36,996 bases of DNA. Source: a virus. Location of the stretch: positions 1-36,996 of IMG/VR virus record IMGVR_UViG_3300047557_000609; one strand, 5' to 3'. Below are positions 7,560 through 15,448 of the stretch, piece by piece. Every line of letters starts with the position of its first letter. Within the stretch, counting starts at the first letter, position 1. The position numbers and the translations under genes were made by a program. A model generated the notes under the pieces. It worked only from the letters and a program-made list of their open reading frames with translations, was not told where the DNA came from and made no database searches.

Positions 7560-7778
7560 ATGTCCGAGAAAAAAACACAGACAATCGTAATCGATGATGT
7601 AGAACACAATTTTGATGAAATGACTGATGAGCAGAAGTTGCTTGTTAATCATTGTTTAGACTTAGATCGTAAGATTGCTTCTACACAATTTAACTTAGAC
7701 CAGCTCCAAGTAGGTAAGGAGGCATTCCTTGCAAGACTCAAAGCTAGTTTAGAATCCAAAGAAACCGTAACTGAATAA
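7560..7778 (+). CDS. DUF6447-like coiled-coil protein (72 aa)
   Basis: Begins MSEKKTQTIVIDDVEHNFDEMTDEQKLLVNHC, then one amphipathic helix rich in Gln, Leu and Lys. A short beta hairpin (VIDDVEHN) followed by a helix is the pattern of DUF6447, a small phage family. A good ribosome site (AAGGAG) lies before ATG 7560. Function unknown; it stands just ahead of a small membrane protein. Confidence 0.7.
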   Translation: MSEKKTQTIVIDDVEHNFDEMTDEQKLLVNHCLDLDRKIASTQFNLDQLQVGKEAFLARLKASLESKETVTE

Positions 7779-7786
7779 TAAAAATC

Positions 7787-7993
7787 ATGGCTGACATCGA
7801 TCCAGTAGAGTACGGCAAGCTAGTGCAAGCTGTTGAAAATTTAGAATCCAAAGTAAGTACAATGGAGTCCGACATCAAGAAACTTGTTGCAATGGCTGAA
7901 CGCTCTAAAGGATCGTTGTGGGCTATTATGGGAGCTGCCTCAGTCTTTGGTGGTTTTGTAACTTGGATGGCTGACTTGGTATTTAAGAAATGA
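7787..7993 (+). CDS. Small coiled-coil membrane protein, holin or XhlA-like (68 aa)
   Basis: Residues 8-35 form a heptad-like helix (VENLESKVSTMESDIKKLV) and residues 43-65 one hydrophobic membrane span, ending in two lysines. This layout, soluble coiled coil then a C-terminal anchor, matches XhlA/haemolysin-type phage proteins that assist lysis. It lies about 10 kb from the holin-endolysin pair, so it may be a second lysis factor or a virion membrane component. It overlaps the next gene by four bases. Confidence 0.7.
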   Translation: MADIDPVEYGKLVQAVENLESKVSTMESDIKKLVAMAERSKGSLWAIMGAASVFGGFVTWMADLVFKK

Positions 7994-8337
7994 GTAGACC
8001 ACACTCCGTAGGTAAAGACTTAGTAGCTAATACTAAGACTACAATGTTTACTGTTCCAACTAGGAATATTGCTCGTTGGAGTTTACTCTTTGCAGCAAAC
8101 CATAGTGCTTCTTCTAAGTGGTTTACTTGTTGGTGGTATGACTCCAGTGAAAACACTGAGATTGAAGTAGTATTTGAATATGGTCTAACTGCTAAGTCAT
8201 TCTTAAAGTTTGATGGATCAGAAGTAATCCTAGACGAAGGTGATGAGATTCGAGTACAGTCTGAGACAGGCTCTACTTGTACTTGCATCATTACAGTCGA
8301 GTTAGAGCAACGCAGCACTGTACAACAGTTTAATTAA
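7990..8337 (+). CDS. Conserved tail-region protein, likely virion-associated (115 aa)
   Basis: Starts MSRPHSVGKDLVANTKTT and is predicted mainly beta (alternating hydrophobic runs such as TMFTVPT, FTCWWYD, IEVVFEYGL, TCTCIITVELE). The form TVPT...LLFAANHS...WWYD...EGDEIRVQSETG resembles a small beta-sandwich protein frequent near tail fibres of podoviruses; I do not know a tested function. Its start overlaps the preceding stop (ATGA). Confidence 0.7.
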   Translation: MSRPHSVGKDLVANTKTTMFTVPTRNIARWSLLFAANHSASSKWFTCWWYDSSENTEIEVVFEYGLTAKSFLKFDGSEVILDEGDEIRVQSETGSTCTCIITVELEQRSTVQQFN

Positions 8338-8346
8338 GAGAAGTAA

Positions 8347-8514
8347 ATGGCTACTAAGAAACAAGAAGCTAAGATTAGCAAAGTAATGCGAGAGTACAAA
8401 AAAGGAGAACTCAATATTGGTAAATCTCCTAAGAAGGTTAAATCTCGTAAGCAAGCAGTAGCTATTGCTTTAAGTCAAGCTGGTATGTCTAAGCCAATGA
8501 AGAAAGGTAAATAA
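8347..8514 (+). CDS. DUF6496-like basic protein (55 aa)
   Basis: MATKKQEAKISKVMREYKKG begins a small protein with about a third Lys/Arg. The core KVMREYKKGELNIG then KVKSRKQAVAIALS is the DUF6496 pattern (a short helix, a basic linker, and an RKQAxAIALS helix). It is the first of four consecutive small basic genes. The high charge suggests binding to DNA or RNA, but this is inference. Confidence 0.8.
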   Translation: MATKKQEAKISKVMREYKKGELNIGKSPKKVKSRKQAVAIALSQAGMSKPMKKGK

Positions 8515-8515
8515 T

Positions 8516-8650
8516 ATGCCAATGGTAAAAGAGAAAAAGTTTCCCTACACTGCTAAGGGTAAAAAAGAAGCTAAGCAGTATGCTCAGAAGACTGGTGCTA
8601 AGATGGTATCTAAGCCAGCTAAGAAGATGGGTGCTAAGCGTGGCTACTAA
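8516..8650 (+). CDS. Lysine-rich mini-protein (44 aa)
   Basis: Starts one base after the DUF6496-like stop. It holds 13 lysines in 44 residues (MPMVKEKKFPYTAKGKKEAK at the start, KKMGAKRGY at the end). The end overlaps the next gene by 11 nt. The tight spacing and the same codon style as its neighbours support it as a real gene. Function unknown; likely nucleic-acid binding by charge. Confidence 0.7.
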   Translation: MPMVKEKKFPYTAKGKKEAKQYAQKTGAKMVSKPAKKMGAKRGY

Positions 8651-8792
8651 GCCTGGCTTGTATGCCAACATCGCAGCTAAGCGTCGTAGGATTGCTGCTG
8701 GGTCTGGTGAAAAGATGCGTAAGGTAGGCTCTAAAGGAGCTCCTACAGCTAAAGCTTTTAAGGAAGCAGCTAAAACTGCTAAGAAAAAATGA
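8640..8792 (+). CDS. Small basic conserved phage protein (50 aa)
   Basis: GTG 8640 starts MATKPGLYANIAAKRRRIAA, which I recognise as a recurrent phage mini-protein of the form GLYANIxAKRxRIxAGSGEKMRKxGxKGAPTAKAFKxxAKTAKKK. The longer frame upstream is the shadow of the 44-aa gene. About 16 of 50 residues are Lys or Arg. Function unknown. It overlaps the next gene by four bases. Confidence 0.82.
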   Translation: MATKPGLYANIAAKRRRIAAGSGEKMRKVGSKGAPTAKAFKEAAKTAKKK

Positions 8793-9058
8793 TTAAAAAG
8801 GGTAAAGAAACATTCTCAGGTTACAATAAACCTAAACGTACTCCTAACCACCCTACTAAATCCCATGCTGTATTAGCTAAGTCTGGGGATACGGAGAAGT
8901 TAATTCGTTTTGGTCAACAAGGTGTAAGCGGAGCAGGTTCAAATCCTAAGACACCAGCTCAGAAAGCTAGACAGAAGAGCTTCAAAGCTCGCCATGCTGC
9001 GAATATCGCTAAAGGTAAGCTTTCTGCTGCGTACTGGTCGGATCGGGTAAAATGGTAG
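8789..9058 (+). CDS. DUF6321-like basic protein (89 aa)
   Basis: Contains the run FSGYNKPKRTPNHPTKSHAV, then KLIRFGQQGV and RQKSFKARHAAN followed by SAAYWSDRVKW. These are the hallmarks of DUF6321-type phage proteins: NKPKRTP, K(L/I)IRFG, an RKSFRARH-like stretch and a C-terminal YWS-KW. No enzyme motif is seen. It closes the cluster of four basic proteins and overlaps the HNH gene that follows by seven bases. Confidence 0.8.
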   Translation: MIKKGKETFSGYNKPKRTPNHPTKSHAVLAKSGDTEKLIRFGQQGVSGAGSNPKTPAQKARQKSFKARHAANIAKGKLSAAYWSDRVKW

Positions 9059-9525
9059 TAAAATCAAAGACTTACACTAAGAACTGCCCAGAATGTAATG
9101 CTGTTCAAACATATGGACGATTAGATCATTATAAGTCAGCAGTGCGTGGACAGTGGAAGTGTCGTTCCTGCAGCAGTCATGATAATAATTTTAAAGGTAG
9201 ATACCATCAGATACCTCATACATGGTTAGCTGTAAAACAACGAGGAGGAATCTCCAGAGGTTTTCAGTGGGATTTAACCATTGAGTTTATCTGGGAACTC
9301 TACGAAAAGCAAGGAGGAGTCTGTGCTTTATCTGGACTACCTATTGGATGGGCTGAGAAGGGCTTAACTGCTACGGCTTCTATTGATCGTATTGATAGCT
9401 CAGAAGGCTATCTCAAGGAAAATGTCCAGTTAGTTCATAAGGATATTAACTTTATGAAGCAGCAGTACGATCAAGAGAAGTTTATTGCATTATGTAAAGC
9501 TGTAGCAGATCACACAGGGTATTGA
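9052..9525 (+). CDS. HNH-type endonuclease 2 (157 aa)
   Basis: A second free-standing homing-type nuclease, different from the first. The N-terminal zinc knuckles are CPEC (Cys12, Cys15) and CRSC (about residues 37-40). The C-terminal part has GGVCALSGLPIGW and the core ASIDRIDSSEGYLKENVQLVH followed by KDINFMKQ, the pattern of the small HNH family often found in phages. Its start overlaps the basic-protein gene (ATG 9052). Its stop codon (9523-9525) lies inside the -35 of promoter P2. It may have moved in with the promoter-carrying end or been kept because the promoter is needed. Confidence 0.85.
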   Translation: MVVKSKTYTKNCPECNAVQTYGRLDHYKSAVRGQWKCRSCSSHDNNFKGRYHQIPHTWLAVKQRGGISRGFQWDLTIEFIWELYEKQGGVCALSGLPIGWAEKGLTATASIDRIDSSEGYLKENVQLVHKDINFMKQQYDQEKFIALCKAVADHTGY

Positions 9526-9550
9526 CTTTTAACCAATTTTATGGTATAAT
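9522..9550 (+). promoter_or_regulatory. Sigma70 promoter P2 (rightward, tail genes)
   Basis: -35 TTGACT (9522-9527), 17-bp spacer, -10 TATAAT (9545-9550) with extended TGG. The predicted start is about 9557, only two bases before the ATG at 9559, and no ribosome site is visible. The tail tubular A mRNA from this promoter would be almost leaderless. The -35 overlaps the HNH stop codon. Confidence 0.87.
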
Positions 9551-9558
9551 ATATAACT

Positions 9559-10215
9559 ATGGCATCGATGAACTATATCCAACTCGTAAATGACGTGCTT
9601 ATCAGGCTACGTGAGCCAGAGGCTTCCTCAGTCTCTGATACTGCCTATGTTAAACTAATCGCTAAGTTTGTCAACGACTCTAAAAGAATGGTAGAAGACT
9701 CCTATAACTGGAATAGTCTATCTGAGACGCTTACAGCGGACACTACGGCTGAGTTATTTAACTATGTATTAGAAGGATCTGGACAGCGGTTTAGAGTTAT
9801 TGACGTTATTAACGATACTACTAATGCTTTTGTAGAACTAGCCACAACAAAATGGATGGATCAACAGTTCTTAATGACTACCCCTGTGCGTGGTGCTCCT
9901 CAGTATTATAACTTTAACGGAACTGATGCTAACGGAGATACTCAAGTAGATTTATATCCTATTCCTAACGGTGTATATAATATTCGTTTTAACATTATCA
10001 AACCACAAGAACCCTTAGTAGCTAATGCTGATACATTATTAGTTCCTCATGAGCCAGTTATTCTTGGTGCATTAGCACGTGCTCAGGCAGAACGTGGTGA
10101 AGATGGTGGAGTACAAGCAGGAGAGACATATCAACTAATGCGTCAGAGCTTAGCAGATGCTATTGCTTTAGAATCAGGACGGTATTTAGAAGAACAAGAG
10201 TGGGTTTGGGTCTAA
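9559..10215 (+). CDS. Tail tubular protein A (218 aa)
   Basis: A gatekeeper and adaptor ring protein of the short tail, like T7 gp11, that binds the portal and tail tubular protein B. Length and predicted helical N-terminus (YIQLVNDVLIRLREPEASSV) with a beta-rich centre (YYNFNGTDANGDTQVDLYPIPNG) match the family. It comes before the tail tubular B gene as expected. Translation probably uses the near-leaderless mRNA from P2. The stop codon overlaps the next start (TAATG). Confidence 0.9.
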   Translation: MASMNYIQLVNDVLIRLREPEASSVSDTAYVKLIAKFVNDSKRMVEDSYNWNSLSETLTADTTAELFNYVLEGSGQRFRVIDVINDTTNAFVELATTKWMDQQFLMTTPVRGAPQYYNFNGTDANGDTQVDLYPIPNGVYNIRFNIIKPQEPLVANADTLLVPHEPVILGALARAQAERGEDGGVQAGETYQLMRQSLADAIALESGRYLEEQEWVWV

Positions 10216-11840
10216 TGGCTAGTCCACTACAAACAGCGTCAATCGCTGCTCCAGGCTTCTACGGATTAAACACACAAGAGAGTAGTATCACTCTGTCTTC
10301 TGGCTTTGCATTAAAAGCTCAGAACTGTGTGATAGATAAATATGGTCGTATCGGAGCAAGACGGGGATGGACTGCTCTGAACACCTCAGTTAATACTGAC
10401 TTAGGAGCTGCTAATCCAATAGAGTTTTTATTTGAAGTAGTAACTGGCGGTGGTACAGAAGTATTGAGTGCTGGTAATAATAAGTTATTCGTAGGCACAA
10501 CTACGATGACTACTAAGACAGTGCGTAATGCAGATAACAGCGGTAATGCTATTTACACGATTACTGCTAATAACTGGCAAGGTGCTGCTCTGTCGTATGG
10601 TGATGTAAGCGATTTCCAACCTCATGTGTATTTAGCACAAGCTGGGCATCCAATGTTAGTGTGGCATGAGTTACCTGTTTCTGGAGGAGCATTTGATGCT
10701 CACAATAGTAACATTTTTGGATTTCAGCGTGTAGGAGATGACGCTAAATTACCATCTAACCACAACACCGCATCATTCATGCCAAGTTGGGTCTTATCCG
10801 CTTATGGTAGAATTTGGTGTGGTGGTATCTCAGGCGATACCCAGACTGTCTATTTCAGCGACTTACTAGCTGGTACAGATTTCTTAAACGGATCTGCTGG
10901 ATACATAAACCTACAAGAAGTTCTCCCTAATGGAGATCCTGTAGTCGCTGCTGCAGCACATAATGGATATATTATATTCTTTGGTCGTAAACACACAGCA
11001 ATCTATGCTAATCCATTAGATACTGCTTCATTAACTTTAGTAGAAGTATTAAACAATGTAGGATGTATTGCTCGTGATTCAGTTCAGAGTATTGGCACAG
11101 ATGTGTTATTCTTATCTGACGCAGGAGTTCGGAGTTTACAGCGAGTAGTACAAGAAAAGTCTTTACCAATGCGAGACATCTCTAAGAATGTTCGTGATGA
11201 GTTAATGACTGCTGTTTCTTCTGAGACAGACTTAACCAAGATTAAAAGTATTTATTATGAAAGAGATGCTATTTATCTCTTAACGCTACCGACAACTCGT
11301 TTTGTGTATTGTTTTGATACTCGTGCTGCATTGCAAGATGGTGCAATGAGAGTAACAATTTGGGATAGTTTAGATCCTAAAGCATTTACCGTAACACAAG
11401 ATAGAAATTTGTTAATTGGTAAGCCTGGCTATATTGGTAAATATTTTGGTCATTCTGATAATGGCTCAGCTTATCGTATGCAATACTTTACTAATTATTT
11501 TGACTTTGACGCTGCTACATCTTTAAAGATTTTAAAAAAGATTGGTTGGGTTTTAATCGGAGGAACAAACCAATCAGTATCTGTTAAATGGGGTTTTGAT
11601 TATACCGAAGGTTATCAAGCTACAACGTATACCTTAGATACTGCTGTGGTGTATGAATATAATATTGGTGAATATAATATTGCTGAGTATAGCTCAGGCA
11701 TTGTATTAGATCGTTTTAGTATAAACGCAGGTGGACAAGGAACAGTAATGCAGCTAGGTTTAGAAGCTGACATCAATGGTAATCCTCTGTCTATTCAAAA
11801 GATTGACGTAGGAATTAAACAAGGAAAGACTTTAGTCTAA
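10215..11840 (+). CDS. Tail tubular protein B (541 aa)
   Basis: The tube or nozzle protein of the podovirus tail, similar to T7 gp12 in place and type, though shorter than the T7 protein (about 794 aa). Start ATG 10215 gives MASPLQTASIAAPGFYGLNTQ, with NTQESSITLSSGFAL...NCVIDKYGRIGARRGW typical of the N-terminus. The middle is a repeated-beta region (SDLLAGTDFLNG, SDAGVRSLQ) as in a beta-propeller. The five bases TAATG join it to tail tubular A. No frameshift is seen. Confidence 0.9.
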   Translation: MASPLQTASIAAPGFYGLNTQESSITLSSGFALKAQNCVIDKYGRIGARRGWTALNTSVNTDLGAANPIEFLFEVVTGGGTEVLSAGNNKLFVGTTTMTTKTVRNADNSGNAIYTITANNWQGAALSYGDVSDFQPHVYLAQAGHPMLVWHELPVSGGAFDAHNSNIFGFQRVGDDAKLPSNHNTASFMPSWVLSAYGRIWCGGISGDTQTVYFSDLLAGTDFLNGSAGYINLQEVLPNGDPVVAAAAHNGYIIFFGRKHTAIYANPLDTASLTLVEVLNNVGCIARDSVQSIGTDVLFLSDAGVRSLQRVVQEKSLPMRDISKNVRDELMTAVSSETDLTKIKSIYYERDAIYLLTLPTTRFVYCFDTRAALQDGAMRVTIWDSLDPKAFTVTQDRNLLIGKPGYIGKYFGHSDNGSAYRMQYFTNYFDFDAATSLKILKKIGWVLIGGTNQSVSVKWGFDYTEGYQATTYTLDTAVVYEYNIGEYNIAEYSSGIVLDRFSINAGGQGTVMQLGLEADINGNPLSIQKIDVGIKQGKTLV

Positions 11841-11849
11841 GGATATAAC

Positions 11850-12848
11850 ATGTCAAATTATGTAAAGGCAACAAACTTCACAGCTAAAGATAGTTTACCT
11901 TCAGGTAACGCTGGTAAGATTGTCAAGGGTGCTGAGATTGATACTGAATTAACTGCAATAGCTTCTGCTATTTCTTCTAAAGCTGACTTAAATAGTCCTG
12001 CATTAACTGGCACTCCAACAGCCCCTACTGCTACTACAGCTACTAATACCACTCAAGTTGCTACAACAGCATTTACTCAAGCAGTTGTTACCAATGAAAG
12101 AGATACAACCGCTACGATCACCAATAAAACTATTAATTTAACAAGTAATACTTTATCTGGTACGATAGCTCAGTTTAATACGGCACTATCAGATGGTAAT
12201 TTTGCTACTCTTACTGGATCAGAAACTTTAACAAATAAAACACTAACTAGTCCTACATTGACTAGTGCTTCGTTGTCTAGTCCTACATTGACAGGAACTC
12301 CAATAGCTCCTACTGCTTCCGCTGGCACAAATACTACACAAGTTGCTACAACAGCTTTTGTTCAAACAGCAACAACAACATTAGTTCCTACAGGAATTAT
12401 TAGTCTGTGGTACGGAAGTATTGCTACCATTCCGACTGGATGGGCTTTATGTAATGGCTCTAACGGTACTCCTGATCTTCGTAATCGTTTTGTTATTGGA
12501 GCACATAGCGATGCTACTGGTGTAGCTAATACAACAATTACAGGATCTAGTACTTTAACTGGCGGTACTAAAGATGCAATCATTGTAAGCCATACACATA
12601 CAGCAACTGTAGCAGATGCAGGACATACACACGGATTAGGCAACACAACATCCACAAGTGATTCTGGTAATATAACAAGTTTTACAGGTCCTGGATCAAG
12701 TTCTGTATATAGAAATATTAATACATTGACAGGAACAACCAATAGTGCAGTAACAGGAATCACTGTTTCAAACAGTACAGAAGGTTCTAGTGGTACAAAT
12801 GCTAACTTACCTCCATACTATGCCTTAGCGTATATTATGAAGCTATAA
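11850..12848 (+). CDS. Collar-domain tail fibre protein (332 aa)
   Basis: A second fibre or tail-tip protein. The N-terminal part (about 1-50) is an attachment region. Repeats follow of the type SPALTGTPTAPTATTATNTTQVATTAF (first about residues 49-77, second about 144-172). The C-terminal half has a phage tail-collar domain: GIISLWYGSIATIPTGWALCNGS with TPDLRNRFVIGA, and a His-containing SHTHTATVADAGHTHG stretch that may bind metal, ending NLPPYYALAYIMKL. The gene starts nine bases after tail tubular B and shares its last base with the next start (TAATG). Confidence 0.88.
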   Translation: MSNYVKATNFTAKDSLPSGNAGKIVKGAEIDTELTAIASAISSKADLNSPALTGTPTAPTATTATNTTQVATTAFTQAVVTNERDTTATITNKTINLTSNTLSGTIAQFNTALSDGNFATLTGSETLTNKTLTSPTLTSASLSSPTLTGTPIAPTASAGTNTTQVATTAFVQTATTTLVPTGIISLWYGSIATIPTGWALCNGSNGTPDLRNRFVIGAHSDATGVANTTITGSSTLTGGTKDAIIVSHTHTATVADAGHTHGLGNTTSTSDSGNITSFTGPGSSSVYRNINTLTGTTNSAVTGITVSNSTEGSSGTNANLPPYYALAYIMKL

Positions 12849-13132
12849 TGAAAGTACCAGTAGTCTTAAGAGAAGACTATACAATGTCTTTGGAATTATT
12901 TGAAAGCATGTTGTGGTTTCACTCAGATGTACATAGATGGACACCAATAGTTAAAACAAAGTATTTAGAAGATTTAAATTTATTACAGTATTTAGTAAAT
13001 ATTCCATTAGTAGCATTAGTAGCTGAAACAAATACAAAACTTGCTAAGTTTGGAAAAGTAACAGGATGGAAGAAATTTGATAAAGTAGTATTTAATAACG
13101 TGAAATACGATATTTATTCTAGGAGCAAATAA
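12848..13132 (+). CDS. Small conserved protein before ejection proteins (94 aa)
   Basis: Reads MKVPVVLREDYTMSLELFES, has a helical middle (KYLEDLNLLQYLVNIPLVAL) and ends FNNVKYDIYSRSK. I recall a similar protein in T7-like phages at this place, ahead of the internal virion proteins, where T7 has the short gp13; the relation is not tested. The K-x-GWKKFDKVVFNNVKYDIYSR end has some likeness to the last part of acetyltransferases, but no acetyl-CoA motif is clear. Coupled by TAATG at both sides. Confidence 0.75.
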   Translation: MKVPVVLREDYTMSLELFESMLWFHSDVHRWTPIVKTKYLEDLNLLQYLVNIPLVALVAETNTKLAKFGKVTGWKKFDKVVFNNVKYDIYSRSK

Positions 13133-14454
13133 TGGGCGGTGTAGTCAGTAGTATTGCAAATGTATTCACAGGGGCTAACAGCACTAGACAAGCTGGTATA
13201 GACGCTGCTAACCAAATGCGTGAAGCATCTCGTGAGGGAGCTGCTGCTGCTGCGTTTAGACCTGTAGGAATGACCACTAGGTTTGGAACATCTCAGTTTA
13301 CTCGTGAGGTAGATCCTGAGACAGGTATACCTTACATTTCTTCTGCGGGATATACAGCTTCTCCAGAACTACAAGCTATTCAAAATAGATTGTTTGGTCA
13401 GTTTGGTCGGGGTCTAACATTCGCTGAAGAACAGCAATTAATGGCTTCTCCAATCGCAGGAGGTGCTCAACGTTTGTTCCAACTCGGAGGAGCTTTCCTT
13501 CCAGATCAAGTCAATCGTGCTCCTTCTGCTGAAGCAGTAGACTTAGCAGCACAATACCGCAGAGCTGCTGAAGGATTGATGCCTACTTCGTTTGCCCCTG
13601 AAGTCTCTCCTGAAGCACTATCCTATGCAGATCAATTAAGTAGATTAGCTTCTACAGTTACTCCTACAACATATGATCCTACTGCTGCTGCTCAACAATA
13701 TATTGAACAACAGCGAGCACTCCTAAGACCTGAACAAGAATCTCAGTTTGCTCGTTTACGTTCAAATGTATTTGCAACTGGTCGTGGTGGCTTAGGAGTT
13801 AATACTGGTACAGGTGGTGCTCCTACAAGTCCAGAGATGCAAGCTTATTTTAACTCACTTGCTCGTCAAGAAAGAGAACTGACTGCAACAGCAACTGATG
13901 TAGCTCGTAGTCGTTTAGCTCAAGATATTGGCTTAGGCACACAACTAGGTGGTCAATCTCTAGCAACAAGAACTGCTGCCCAGGAACTTGCTCGTCAAAA
14001 CATGTTACAAAACTTAGGCACAAGCTTAGGATTCAGGCAGAATGCTTTTGGTACATTAGCAAGTGCAGAAGACTTAGCTCGTCAGCGTCTCATGCAAGAT
14101 ATTAGCTACGGTGCTGGCTTGTTCGGTACTGGTGGTTCTTTACTAGGACAGCAAGCTCAGGTAGGTGCTGGTGCTTATGCTCCATTCCAGACTCAATTAG
14201 GAACTGCTGGTCAAGTAGAACAGATGAGTCAGATGCCGTTCCAACTAGGTGTTCAACTCGGTCAAGCTGCTCAACCAGGTGCATCGCAAGCTGCACAGCT
14301 CTATACTGGTGGTCAAACACAAGCTGCACAAACACAATACGGTGCAACTGCTGCAGCCAATGCTGCTAATGCTGGCTTCTGGAGTGGTTTAATTAGCGGT
14401 GGTGCTCAGGCATATGGCATGAGTCGTCGTGGTACTGGCTCATTGTTTGGTTAA
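13132..14454 (+). CDS. Internal virion / DNA ejection protein 1 (440 aa)
   Basis: An Ala-, Gln- and Gly-rich protein with many short helices and a C-terminal hydrophobic stretch (WSGLISGGAQAYG), probably released into the cell envelope during infection, as for the T7 internal core proteins. The order tail genes, then three large virion proteins, then lysis genes supports this. There is a repeated AQ-LAxQ-type pattern. It overlaps the preceding gene by one base. No sequence match to gp14 or gp15 is provable by eye. Confidence 0.72.
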   Translation: MGGVVSSIANVFTGANSTRQAGIDAANQMREASREGAAAAAFRPVGMTTRFGTSQFTREVDPETGIPYISSAGYTASPELQAIQNRLFGQFGRGLTFAEEQQLMASPIAGGAQRLFQLGGAFLPDQVNRAPSAEAVDLAAQYRRAAEGLMPTSFAPEVSPEALSYADQLSRLASTVTPTTYDPTAAAQQYIEQQRALLRPEQESQFARLRSNVFATGRGGLGVNTGTGGAPTSPEMQAYFNSLARQERELTATATDVARSRLAQDIGLGTQLGGQSLATRTAAQELARQNMLQNLGTSLGFRQNAFGTLASAEDLARQRLMQDISYGAGLFGTGGSLLGQQAQVGAGAYAPFQTQLGTAGQVEQMSQMPFQLGVQLGQAAQPGASQAAQLYTGGQTQAAQTQYGATAAANAANAGFWSGLISGGAQAYGMSRRGTGSLFG

Positions 14455-14467
14455 TTAAAGGATAATC

Positions 14468-15439
14468 ATGGCTACTAAACCTTTTGCACAAAGTTTATTT
14501 GGAGTAGATCCTGCTGAGTACTCCATGCAGCAACAGAAACTCTGGTCTAATTTATATGCCCAGGCTGGTTCTCCTTATGAGAAGATGGGTATTGCTTTAG
14601 CTCAGATCGGAGGAACTGCTTTAGGATTGACTGAGACACCAGTAGATAAGAAGATAGCTGATATTACTAAAGTATTAAATGACATTGGTACTCAGTATCA
14701 AGTAGGTACTGCGGAGTATTACAAAGCAGTAGCTGACGCACTGCCTCCTGAGTATGCTGATGCTAAAGCACAAGCAACTGCTGAGTTTATTAAATTCAAA
14801 GAGAAAGAAACAACTGTATTTACCGCTGCTCAGAAAGCTGTAAGAGAAGATCCTGAGTCTGTCGATGTCTACATTGATCCTCTTAAAGTAAACATCCTAC
14901 GTAAAGCAACAACTAAAGGATGGAATGAAGAAGAAGTTCCTATTCCTCAGACTGCTGCGGAGCTTACAGAGTTTGCTAAGAAGTTTGGTTTAACTAATGA
15001 TCCAGATTTCCGTAGAGCTACTTCGTTGTATCGTATTTCAGAGAAAGAAGCTAAGAAAGAAGCTGTTGAAGCTGAAACAAAACTTCTACGTATTGAAGAT
15101 ATTAAAGGTCAAATTAGGAAGAATAACGCAGAACTCAATAAGATTGCTAACGATAACTTTGATGCTGGTCAACGTTGGAATGCTGAGCGTGAGTCTGCTA
15201 TTGCTTTGTTTAGAGCTGCTGGCTTAGATCCTACTAAACCTCTTCGTGGTGCTAATCTAGCCAACACTGAGTTAGTAAATTCTCAACGACTTGCACTGCG
15301 TGAGCCTTGGGCTGGTAGAGCTAACGTAACGATTACTCCTCCATCTGCTGTTGGAGCTCCTCCTGCTGCACCTGCTGCTCCACGTGCGGGTAGTACTAAC
15401 GGATGGTCTGCGACTGTAGTTCAACCTCCTAAGAAATAA
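14468..15439 (+). CDS. Internal virion / ejection protein 2 (323 aa)
   Basis: Starts MATKPFAQSLFGVDPAEYSM; the first part is helical with a short Gly/Ala-rich segment (IALAQIGGTALGL), followed by long charged helices (about residues 60-260, EKEAKKEAVEAETKLLRIED) and a Pro/Ala-rich tail (VGAPPAAPAAPRAG). The N-terminal form (SLFGVDP) is common to podovirus core proteins. It probably acts with its two neighbours in trans-envelope DNA transfer. ATG 14468 has a weak AAGGA site. Confidence 0.75.
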   Translation: MATKPFAQSLFGVDPAEYSMQQQKLWSNLYAQAGSPYEKMGIALAQIGGTALGLTETPVDKKIADITKVLNDIGTQYQVGTAEYYKAVADALPPEYADAKAQATAEFIKFKEKETTVFTAAQKAVREDPESVDVYIDPLKVNILRKATTKGWNEEEVPIPQTAAELTEFAKKFGLTNDPDFRRATSLYRISEKEAKKEAVEAETKLLRIEDIKGQIRKNNAELNKIANDNFDAGQRWNAERESAIALFRAAGLDPTKPLRGANLANTELVNSQRLALREPWAGRANVTITPPSAVGAPPAAPAAPRAGSTNGWSATVVQPPKK

Positions 15440-15448
15440 GGAGTTTCA

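Noticed and set aside
8930-8948. tRNA T-arm-like GGTTCAAATCC
   Set aside because: Only three pairs in the stem, no acceptor, D or anticodon arms, and the bases lie in a clear coding gene.
12362-12763. 133-codon open frame on the minus strand
   Set aside because: Antisense to the collar-domain fibre gene; low-complexity Val/Pro/Leu product and no start signal.
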